Source of the DNA: Lyophyllum atratum
Lineage: Eukaryota > Basidiomycota > Agaricomycetes > Agaricales > Lyophyllaceae
Length of the DNA: 64,000 bases
Assembly (NCBI GenBank): GCA_014905825.1
Contig: JACGCN010000012.1
Location: 248,001 to 312,000 of the forward strand
Reading direction: 5' to 3'
Part shown: piece after piece, positions 55,860 to 64,000 of the stretch
How positions within the stretch are numbered: the stretch's first letter is position 1
Layout: every line of letters begins with the position of its first letter
Made by a program: the position numbers and the translations under genes
The notes under the pieces: generated by a model
What the model saw: the letters and a program-made list of their open reading frames with translations, nothing else
Told to the model about the DNA's origin: nothing
The model's database searches: none

Positions 55860-56808
55860 ATGGTCTCGACAACTTCGCCTTCCTCGACTGTCGCCAAGCT
55901 CACGTTCTCCGTACCACCACCAAACGGTGCTCGTGCATACTCACGCATAACCACGGATTCCAATACTGGAGCATTCGAGCAAAACTTCGCAAAAGGAGTG
56001 AATGAAGTTGTCATCGAGAACATTCGGGAGAAGGATGAGGCCGCTACGTTGGATACCTTTGGCTTCCAGCTCGTTCAACGCTCGGCCAAACATACAGCGT
56101 TCACAGACGATGCTGATATACAACGAGAGTACTATCCGGAGAGCGCTGAGCTCATCAAGGAAGTGACTGGTGCTACCAGAGTTGTATTTTTTGATCACAG
56201 TAAGCGTCGACTTATTCTTTACGGGACGTCCGAACTCTAACAACCTTCATAGCCTTCCGGCGCCGCCGCCCAGGACAATTCGATGATAGCCCGGATAAGC
56301 GTCAACCTGCCTCGCAGACTCACGTCGATCAAACCACCGCATCTTCCATTGCTCGTGTTCACCGCCATCTTCCTCCCGCGGAAGCACCAGACCTCCTTAA
56401 ACGCCGCTTCCAAATAATAAATCTTTGGCGTCCCATTTCTCATCCCGCCATTGACTGGCCCCTCGGTCTGTGTGACTACAGGAGCGTTGACGAGAAGAAG
56501 GACTTGTTCCCCGTTGCCCTCATCTACCCCGACCGCGAAGGAGAAACATTCGGCGTCAAGTACAATCCGAACCAGCAATGGAAGTATTTCCATGGCGTGA
56601 CCCCTGAGGAAGCAGTCCTGATCAAATGGTGAGCATGGTCATTGCATGTTTGAACTGTCTGTTAAAATGGTTGTCCAGTTTTGACTCAGTCCAGGATGGT
56701 AGTGTAGCAATTTTCACCCCTCACACCGGTTTCGAAGATCCTACCACTCCGGAGAGAACGCCCCCACGAGAGTCCATTGAGTTGAGAGCTCTTGTGTTCT
56801 ATGATTAA
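55860..56808 (+). CDS. CmcJ/AsaB-like oxygenase, tandem copy two
   Basis: Exons 55860-56199, 56253-56628 and 56679-56808 encode 281 residues, starting MVSTTSPSSTVAKLTFSVPP. Both introns sit at the same codons as in copies one and three. Core blocks are EVVIENIREKDEAATLDTFG, FTDDADIQREYYPESAELIK, QTHVDQTTASSIARVHRHLP, QIINLWRPISHPAIDWPLGL, FGVKYNPNQQWKYFHGVTPE, FTPHTGFEDPTTPE and RESIELRALVFYD. The putative HxD...H...R residues are intact. Divergence from copy three is spread over the whole protein, so this is an old duplicate kept under selection rather than a recent copy. No reductase, transporter or regulator gene lies next to it. Confidence 0.9.
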
Positions 56809-57146
56809 CATTCAGTAGTCAGAATTCGCTTCACCACAGACGATGCCCAGGTCTTCACTGATCGCGTCTCCTTATATCCTCCTTTTTCTTTCATCACAAT
56901 GGAATTGCTGCTACGATTATCCTTAACGCCGTTACGTGCCAGACCATGAAATTTGAATGGGCATAGGAGGAGCGTAAGGCACCCCTAACCAGCTTTCATC
57001 TCCCAAGAACAACATCTGCGGAAACCTCTAGGTGCTACTCGGGTTGTACACTATATTAGGCTGGACTGTGTTGATGTTGTTTCAACTTTCGTGGTCCATC
57101 GACATCCCCAAGCTCAATCATTTAAGCTCAGGTGTGAAAAAAATAA
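56809..57146. other. Spacer between copy two and tRNA-Asp
   Basis: No gene seen. On the minus strand, bases 57137-57143 are the T7 tract that ends tRNA transcription. Confidence 0.5.
57137..57143 (-). terminator. RNA polymerase III terminator of tRNA-Asp
   Basis: Seven consecutive T on the minus strand, three bases after the tRNA end; a run of four or more T stops Pol III. Confidence 0.8.
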
Positions 57147-57235
57147 CTCTCTGCCTGGGAGTCGAACCCAGCTTTCGCGCGCACCACGCAGATGCAAATG
57201 ACAGGCGCGTGTACTAACCGATATACTAGCAAAGA
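57147..57235 (-). tRNA. tRNA-Asp (GTC) with a 17-base intron
   Basis: The acceptor stem TCTTTGC/GCAGAGA pairs fully, allowing one G-U. The D arm is TAGTATATCGGTTAGTAC. The anticodon stem is CGCGC/GCGCG with loop CTGTCA...C, anticodon GTC. The T arm is CTGGG TTCGACT CCCAG. An intron of 17 bases sits after position 37, the universal eukaryotic nuclear site, which rules out an organelle origin. The discriminator base is G, as expected for tRNA-Asp. Confidence 0.93.
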
Positions 57236-57627
57236 TTGTGAAACGTCTTCACCATCAAAGTATATGGCCAGAAATCCGTCAAACATCGCATCGCCACCTT
57301 GACCTCAAAATTAAATGCATTCCCTTCTTGGCCTCTACTGCATTGCTCAACCTCGCATCTTGGTGTTTGCACCCCTCAGGACTTCCACCGTCACACGATG
57401 CGCACGTCTTCGGTCCACCACTTGATTTCCTGGAGAACGCAATTGCGGAAACGTTGATACAGATCTAGGAGTGGACAGTGAATCGTGGCTGGATCCAAGG
57501 CTTGGTCAAGATGTTGTCGTCAGAGCTTGGGAATCAGTACTCAGTCATCATCTGGCACCTGGGTGTCGCTCTTGCAGTACACCCGAGTATAACGGATAGG
57601 TCAACGAGGTCAGCTGGCCGATAAGTT
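57236..57627. other. Spacer between tRNA-Asp and upstream region of copy three
   Basis: No gene recognised. The first part is the upstream flank of the tRNA. Confidence 0.5.
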
Positions 57628-57700
57628 TTAGTAAGCTGAGCACGCGACTGGAGCGAATCCTAGCGAATCTTCCGTGATGCAAATTTGGCTTTATCATCTC
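57628..57700 (+). promoter_or_regulatory. Upstream elements of CmcJ-like copy three
   Basis: TTAGTAAGCTGAG at 57628-57640 and TTTATCATCTC at 57690-57700 repeat the words found before copy two, in the same order. The inverted-repeat arm on the left is not conserved here. Confidence 0.5.
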
Positions 57701-57771
57701 ATGCACGGCTTCGAGGACTTATAAGCGCGAGTGGAAACCCGGCTCTCTATAATACCTTCACACCAGTGGCA

Positions 57772-58723
57772 ATGGCTCTAGGAATTTCACCCTCTTCTAC
57801 CACCGCCAAGCTTACATTCTTCATACCGCCACCGGACGGTGTCCGTGCATATCAAAACATCAACGCTGATCCAAAGACTGGCGAGCGTCCTCGAAACACC
57901 GGACGAGAAGAGAAGGAGGTTGTCATCGAGAATCTTCGTGGGAAGGAGGACACCGCTACACTTGACACAGCTGGGTTCGAGCTCGTCCACCATCCGGCTA
58001 AACACACAGCTTTTACCGACGACGCCGAAATCGAACGAGAGTACTACCCAGAGAGTGCTGAGCTCATCAAAGAAGTGACCGGCGCGAGCAAAGTTGTATT
58101 CTTCGACCACAGTAAGCGTTCAGGCCAGCCCTATGACTTCAGATTTCTGACGCTCACGCCCAGCCATCCGCCGCCGCCGCCCCGGAGAAATCGATGACAG
58201 CCCCAATAAGCGTCAACCGGTTTCACAAACACATGTAGACCAAACCACAGCTTCTGCAATTGCACGCGTGCACAGGCATCTTCCTCCTGCCGACGCGCCA
58301 GGCCTCCTACAGCGACGCTTCCAGATAATCAATCTCTGGCGTCCCATCTCCCATCCCGCTATCGACTGGCCCCTGGGGCTGTGCGACTACCGAAGCGTTG
58401 ACCCGAAGCGAGACGCCCTCCCCGTCGCCCTCGTCTACCCTGACCGCGAGGGCGAAACGTATGGCATCGTGTATAACCCCAATCAGAGATGGAAGTACTT
58501 CCACGGAGTGACACCGGAGGAAGCAGTTCTGATCAAATGGTATGCGTTCCGGCCTCGGCATAGAAAGATCATGCTGACGTCGTGGTTTTCTAGCTTCGAC
58601 TCGATTGAGGACGGCAGTGTCGCTAGGTTTACCCCCCACACCGGATTTGAAGACCCCACAACGCCGGAGGGAGCACCATTGAGAGAGTCCATCGAGTTGA
58701 GGGCCCTTGTATTCTACGACTAA
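57772..58723 (+). CDS. CmcJ/AsaB-like oxygenase, tandem copy three
   Basis: Exons 57772-58111, 58164-58539 and 58594-58723 encode 281 residues, starting MALGISPSSTTAKLTFFIPP. Blocks: PDGVRAYQNINADPKTGERP, KEVVIENLRGKEDTATLDTA, FTDDAEIEREYYPESAELIK, VVFFDH|TIRRRRPGEIDDSP, QTHVDQTTASAIARVHRHLP, RFQIINLWRPISHPAIDWPL, YNPNQRWKYFHGVTPEEAVL, FTPHTGFEDPTTPEGAPLRE, SIELRALVFYD. The protein is the closest of the three to the family consensus as I know it. It is convergent with UBP6, with 193 bases between stops. Confidence 0.92.
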
Positions 58724-58916
58724 CCTGCAGTTGCCCTTGTATGTATATATACCTATCTAAATGTCCATTGGATTTGTACCTTCATCTGGCCTTGATCGCA
58801 TAATTGATACATTTTTGCAGTATTACACATGCAAACGACATCACGTTGATTCGCGCACGATCTACAGCAGGCAAGGACCTGCATGGACCAAGTTTTTGGG
58901 AACTAAGATTCGCCCC

Positions 58917-61286
58917 TCAAACCGATTTAGTTTTGTAAACCAAGACATACGCCACAGAGTCTTCGCCTGTTAAGCCGAGGCAGTATAAGCAGGTGTGAAT
59001 CACAATAGAATATGGAACGCACCTCCACCATCGAGCGTGGCGAGTTTTTCCTGGGGGAACACAGAGACCTTCTCGTCATCGAACTTGTACCAATCCTCGT
59101 CCTCCTCATTCAGCTCAATCGCAGAAGACCCAGACGGCGCGCTGACACCTGAGCCTGAAGCATTTTCTGACGATCCAAGTTGAGCAGACGCGGCCGCTTT
59201 CGACGCGTGGAATACACTCTTCTTCACAAACCCGATATAGTGCCCTGCGTCAGCTGCAGCACCTTTGTGTGTCACGATAGCTGTATGAAAGGATTTAGTC
59301 CAGAAAAATCGAAGAATAACCGAAGGATAAACCCACCGACAAGATCATACAGCCCGCTAACACTCGCGCCAATATCCTGCTTCACCTCCTGGTTAATCAC
59401 CGCCTCCAGCTCCTCCCTTTCCCTCTTCCTATACACGCTTTCGTCCTCCAACTCGCCCCCTGAGACAACCTTTCCGCTGTCCAGCACCGCATCAGCCGTA
59501 GGGGTATCGGGTTCAGCAGCGGCCGCCACCTCGTCCATCTCGACATCGGTTTCGGCGACGCTTTCCGCTGCGGTGACAACATTCACGACGGTTTTCGTCC
59601 TCTGTCGCACTTTGCGCCGCTCTACTCGCTCCTTCTCAATTTCCTTCGTTTTTCGGCTGGCAGGGAGGAGCTTCGCCCTCAGCTCATCCGTTGCAAGATC
59701 CAGGGCATCAAATTCAACGGGAAACTTGACTTTGCGCTACAGGTGGTATTGATTATGTGGAAACAAAGTACCAGGAAGGGAAGGCGCGTACCAGGATCTT
59801 TGCCTTTTTCTGGATGTCCTGACGCCATGCGAAGCGGACCATGTGCACGAGAAGGTATCCTGGCATCCGCGTCATACGCGATTTTTGTGTGTAAACGGCC
59901 TCGCGGCCGAGGGTGGGTGATCGTTTTTCAACTTTTTGATCGAGCGACTGTGTATTTGAGAATCGGTAAGACTAAAGAGAGCGTGGAAGAGACAAGTACG
60001 TACGTTCATGATACCTGTGAGCATAAAGTTTGTCGTAATGTTGATGTTGCATTCGATCTTGAGGACAGTCTCATGTGTGACGGATGACCCCTCTTCTGGG
60101 GCCTCATCGCACGTCAGTCTGAGATAACTCTACAATCAGCCATCCTCCACATCTATTTCGAGCGTTGAAACTCAACTCTCTGCGTATCTCGCCCATGAGA
60201 TATTGCTCAACGAATTTTTTGGGGCTTGGCACGGCCATTTCGGACGGGGTAGACAAAGAGGAGCCAGATGGAAGACCAGGGACATTTCGGAGGGTATTGA
60301 TGATTTGTCCCAAGCATTCTTCCGCGTCTGTGTTTCGTTCAGTTGCAGCGATCCTTACAAGTGCATAGCAGCAAAACGTACCTTGCTGTGCGTAACCGCG
60401 GCCCAGACCAGACGCCTTCGAGCTACGATCCATTTCTGCAAACTGAGGATTGACCTGTATTGGGTGAATGTCAAGATGTAACCAAAGACGCGATGAGGGA
60501 TATTGCTAACCTGGCGCAAAGTTGAGAGGAAAGTCATAGGAGTGATACTGTCTGTTGTCCGTGACATCGTGGAATACAGATCGCGAAGGGCAGCTGGAAG
60601 AGGAGTTGCTGACTGGAGAGAAGGTCTTGAAGGGCCTGGCGTATCAGATATTGTTGGTCAAAGATGGAAGGATGACGTACGTGCTGAGAGCGATCTGGAG
60701 TTCGGGGATGGCGCGCAGAGCTTGAACAGAGGCATTCATGTAGCACGTATTACCGAGACTGTATGTTAACGTGTTACTGCAGGTAGATAGAATAATATTT
60801 TTGGAACGTACTTGCGAAGGCCGACAGGTTTGGCAAGCTGAAGGTCTTGTTAGAACGCGGTAGTAAGGTGGGACAAAGGAAATTACAGCTTCTGCTAGTT
60901 CTGCATCGTCCATATCTAGGGCCATTATTTGAGCTTTGAAGATGTTAAGTATGGGCAAGGCCTTACCTTCCAGGAACACTGTAGGTTTTGTGGGGGGTTT
61001 TGGTAGCTCCCCAGCAGCACCAATGATCATGAATGTCTGCCCTGCCTTCGGACCGATCTTCTTCCATAAAGAGTCGTCCTGCATAGCTGAGGTTAGCATA
61101 AATCACACGTCAAAGGCTGCTGAGTACCTTGAGCACACCACCCTTGACCATAACCTTCATTCGGTCAACGGGAACTCCGGTGGCCTGGTAGACTGCATCC
61201 TTGAAGACAGCTGGGGGGAGATCGGGGTCTAGTTGGACATCGTACACCTTTCCGGCGTGCTTGATTTGTACGGGGAGGGGAGCCAT
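58917..61286 (-). CDS. UBP6: Proteasome-associated ubiquitin hydrolase Ubp6/USP14
   Basis: Starts MAPLPVQIKHAGKVYDVQLD at 61286 with an N-terminal ubiquitin-like domain (PPAVFKDAVYQATGVPVDRM, KVMVKGGVLK). After DDSLWKKIGPKAGQTFMIIG and a short linker comes the USP catalytic domain. The Cys box is LGNTCYMNASVQALRAIPEL, with the nucleophile in the C of N-T-C. The His box is KGAAADAGHYIGFVKKSVFH, followed by DEDWYKFDDEKVSVFPQEKL and the last exon GEDSVAYVLVYKTKSV. The Ubl docks on Rpn1 of the 19S proteasome, and the enzyme trims ubiquitin chains during degradation. The gene has many short exons; the insert with SSENASGSGVSAPSGSSAIE is a low-complexity loop, as often in fungal Ubp6. Confidence 0.94.
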
Positions 61287-61889
61287 GGTAGGATCGGGGT
61301 AAAGTGCACAATGTAGGTTGACGCGTACACCGCGTTCGCCTTGTTTTGTATGCACGTATTTGTCAACACCTTGCGATGTGTGACGATTATTGTAAGATAA
61401 GATAAAAAGCTTTATCTCCCTCCACTATGCGCGACTCGAGTAAAGCGACGGAGACTGCATCACCTTCATAAACTGACATACAAGAAAAATATTTCGGCTA
61501 TAAATACGGCTACATATGAACATTTTCAACGACTTGCAACGGCAGATTGTAGAATGTTCGATGAACAGGAACAAACAGCACTTGATGGTCGATTTTTCGT
61601 CGAGTGGCGCACCTTGCAAGTACAAAGTGAGTCTGAGATACGCATTACAGAGTGCTCGCGAGCCCTTATTAAAGATCTAGAGGTGTGACAGGTTCGACTT
61701 CAACTTCAAGCGGCAACAACCGATCACATAGATTTGGTCTTGCTTAGATCTAAGGGCGTCAGCAAATCTTCTTGTTCTCTTTCGATCATCGTTAAATCGA
61801 TAAATTTATTTCTTTTGGTGACCTTCGTGGAAGGCTGGAAGCAAGTGCCTGAGCCCTATTTTCCTTGTCTCACCTCAACTATTTCGAAC
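61287..61889. promoter_or_regulatory. Divergent upstream region of UBP6 and SET5
   Basis: The genes are transcribed away from each other over 603 bases. No TATA or gene was recognised with confidence. Confidence 0.35.
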
Positions 61890-63363
61890 ATGTCGAATCA
61901 GCCCAAAGCCCCACCGACCGAGCATGAGCTCAAGTCGGCATTGGTGGCGCTCAAAACCAGATACCCAACTCTCGGCATCGCGAAAACCCACTCACTTCTA
62001 CTCACGACTTACCCAGACTGGTCCGTCAGCGAAAAGCGCACGCGAAAGGTTCTGCAGAACGAAGGACTCATCCTCGATTCACCCACCCCGCAATTAGGCG
62101 TGGACATGGTCTACCCCTCGTCGCGCCTTATCCCCAATCTTGATATACCCAAATGGACAGCCAAGGCACAAGTCAAATACTTTGACAAGAGGAAGGGGAA
62201 GGGCCTGGTGGCAATCCAGGATATAGAGGAGGGTGAAGTAATATGGAAGGAGGATCCGTTTATTCTTGCTCCGGAATGGTGCGTATATTTTTTCAGCGTC
62301 AGACCCCCTCACACCTAACGTACGCTGCGCAGGAGTTTATTTGATTTACAGGCGACCTCCGCTGCCTGTGGCTTCTGCTCGACTCCTCTGGAGGCGTCCT
62401 CCCCGCTCACCCTTCCCTGCCCCGCTTCTACCTCGCAAACCTACTGTACATACCGTTTCTGCAACCGGCTATGTCTCTCGCGCTCGGCCAAGCACCACCC
62501 CTTACTATGTCCCGCGCAAAATCCAGCAAGTGCGCCCTTGATGAAAATGATCAAGGAGACCAGGTGGATGGCGCTACACGCGCTGGCACAATGTACGTCG
62601 CGTGTCCTACTTGCGGGGCAGCGTAGTGCGGAAGAGGAGGACCACAACTGGAAAATCGTGACCGGTTTCGCGGAGTTGGGCATGGAGGAGAGGTTCAAGT
62701 ACAGCTTTAACTCGTGAGCGTTTTCGCAAATTGATCAGCGCCACAAGTGTTCACTAATGATCAATCTTGTCATCCAGATCAGGTAGGGGTGAACCAGAAC
62801 GGGAGTCTTGGAAGAAGGCGCGCAATGTATTCGTACAGGCGTTCCAGTCGCCCAGGAGCCCTGCGGACCAGAAAAGTCTCGCGAAAATACTGAAGAAGCC
62901 GCTGAATCCTGTAATCGAGAAGGCACTTTTTGAATATGACGGATTTTTGCGGGGTCTGGGCCGGATGAGTCTGAGTGTGTTATTTCGCTGATGTCTCCTC
63001 TATTCGTATTGATGTGCTTCTTATTGCGCAGACTTGGAGGCGCATGGTGGCCTGTATACGCTCCACTCGCACTTGAACCACTCATGTACTCCGAACGTCT
63101 CTGTTCGCCACAACGACCGCACGTCGCTCTCGCGAATTGCAATGATCGCTAAGCGGGCCATCGCCGCCGGAGAGGAGCTCGTCGTTACATATGTCAATCC
63201 GGAGTTAGACGTACGGAGACGGAGACAGGAGCTACAGGCTTGGGGCTTCGGCGAGTGTATGTGTGTGCGGTGTTTACAAGAGGCGAAGTACCTTAAACCG
63301 GAGGTCGATGGCGGGATGGATGATTTGGAGGCGGAGCTTAAGGCTGGCCTGGGTGTTATGTGA
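61890..63363 (+). CDS. SET5: SET-domain histone methyltransferase Set5/SMYD-like
   Basis: Exons 61890-62278, 62333-62713, 62778-62974 and 63032-63363 encode 432 residues, starting MSNQPKAPPTEHELKSALVA. The SET domain starts with KYFDKRKGKGLVAIQDIEEG and EVIWKEDPFILAPEW. It is split by a MYND-like cysteine cluster (LQATSAACGFCSTPL, TYCTYRFCNRLCLSRSAKHH). The core continues with GLYTLHSHLNHSCTPNVSVR, IAAGEELVVTYVNP, and a post-SET CMCVRC. N-H-S-C-T-P-N and the T-Y of V-T-Y-V are the catalytic and cofactor-binding motifs. In yeast, Set5 methylates histone H4 K5, K8 and K12 and acts at telomere-near and stress-linked loci. The N-terminal helical region before SET (TYPDWSVSEKRTRKVLQNEG) is usual for the family. 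The ATG at 61890 is the first in frame that leads into this conserved part. Confidence 0.93.
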
Positions 63364-63865
63364 AATTGAAGTACAAGTACTGGTGCGTTATCAGCGTAAT
63401 ATCATTGACAAGGCTGTTTAATTTGTCCATACTTAGAGGTAAATGTATCGAAGTCTGAAATTATTGGCTATTTTACCCGCAACACAATGGCTAAGCTTTA
63501 CATGCGTACGTCTGTAGGTGTGCTGCACTCGAGCAGGTCGGAAATTGCTGAAGCGTACTTCCAAGTTCCGATAGTCAAGGCCTCCTTGACGGTGTTGTAC
63601 CGCAACTTCTCTAGCCTCTTCGGGCACCTATCGGAGTTTTCTCTACTTAACAATTGATGCGTGACCGCAGAACCAGGACGATGCATGATGTGTGTGCGCA
63701 GGTATACTCGTATCAGAGCGTACACCAAAAAGTAGCATCCCTGGTGGTGGGGTTTCGACTGTTTGAGATCAAGCCTTTAGCCACACAAGTCACAGCCAAG
63801 TATGGTAAACGCGACCTTGTGATCGATCAAGCCACGTTGTTACTGCTAGACTGAGAGCGTATGCA
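63364..63865. other. Spacer between SET5 and SRPBCC gene
   Basis: Only short open frames on the minus strand, without motifs. Confidence 0.45.
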
Positions 63866-64000
63866 ATGGGCAGTTCGAACCTGCCTCCCCTCGTCGAAAA
63901 TGGCGTATTCTCGGTTTCATCTTCAATCCTAATAGACGCCCCGCTGGAGAAAGTCTGGTCGATAATGATGGACTTCCCCACGTACAAGGAATGGTCAGTC
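63866..64000 (+). CDS. SRPBCC/START-like domain protein (5' part)
   Basis: The frame from the ATG at 63866 to the right edge encodes 45 residues: MGSSNLPPLVENGVFSVSSS, then ILIDAPLEKVWSIMMDFPTY and KEWSV. The pattern of a beta strand, I-D-A-P-x-x-x-V-W and a helix ending F-x-x-Y-x-x-W is the start of SRPBCC (polyketide cyclase/dehydrase-like) domains. These are hydrophobic-ligand-binding folds. The rest lies outside the window. An upstream ATG at 63861 is in another frame. Confidence 0.78.
   Translation, partial: MGSSNLPPLVENGVFSVSSSILIDAPLEKVWSIMMDFPTYKEWSV

Noticed and set aside
63869..63890. tRNA-like T arm (palindrome around TTCGAA)
   Set aside because: No acceptor or D arm can be built around it; it is the start of the SRPBCC coding sequence.
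1..64000. CRISPR arrays, rRNA genes and intact transposons
   Set aside because: No regularly spaced repeats, no rRNA-like blocks, no reverse transcriptase or transposase motifs were seen.

Overview
The window reads as nuclear DNA of a filamentous basidiomycete fungus, most likely an agaricomycete. Genes are dense and split by many short GT-AG introns (mostly 48-75 bases). The families present fit this: a DUF6534-type seven-helix membrane protein, expanded F-box proteins, tandem CmcJ/AsaB-like oxygenases, a deuterolysin-type secreted protease, and an intron-containing tRNA-Asp. No prokaryotic operons, CRISPR arrays or intact transposons were seen. The organism assignment is inference from protein families and gene structure.

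Layout from left to right. At 1-169 (-) the start of a probable peroxisomal Lon protease runs off the edge. At 2257-4002 (+) is a DUF6534-like membrane protein with one apparent frameshift. At 4771-9544 (-) is a Rad5/Rad16-like SNF2 ATPase with a RING finger. A decayed, inverted partial copy of a RasGEF gene lies at about 10060-10290 (+), next to the intact Lte1/Cdc25-type RasGEF at 10548-15734 (-). ASF1 (16400-17146, +) and MCM10 (17533-20014, -) follow, then two poorly supported unknown genes. The eIF2 gamma subunit is at 23136-24879 (+). After a degenerate stretch come a secreted M35 metalloprotease (27183-28668, +), an AT-hook nuclear protein (29072-31163, -), a DUF1365 protein (31385-33275, +) and a small cysteine-rich secreted protein (34041-34473, -). 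Complex I subunit NDUFA6 (36374-36795, -) and a PDAP1-like phosphoprotein (36967-37999, +) lie almost head to head.

From 38.1 to 44.9 kb there is a tandem array of three F-box genes in different states of decay. Only the middle copy looks complete; the first has lost a splice donor and the third its ATG. From 45 to 51.4 kb the DNA is strongly GC-rich and strand-skewed, with a mitochondrial PPR-like protein (frameshifted at a G-run), an SR-type RNA-binding protein and a RING-CH membrane E3 ligase. From 53.4 to 58.7 kb there are three tandem CmcJ/AsaB-like oxygenases with identical intron positions, and a tRNA-Asp between copies two and three. The right end holds UBP6 (proteasome-bound deubiquitinase), SET5 (histone methyltransferase) and the start of an SRPBCC-domain protein.

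Housekeeping genes for chromatin, replication, translation and protein turnover (SNF2, ASF1, MCM10, SET5, eIF2 gamma, UBP6, RING-CH, NDUFA6) alternate with two lineage-type tandem expansions and with secreted proteins. No core biosynthetic enzyme accompanies the CmcJ-like genes, so a metabolite cluster cannot be claimed. Where I give full exon lists, the summed exon lengths are multiples of three, which supports those models.
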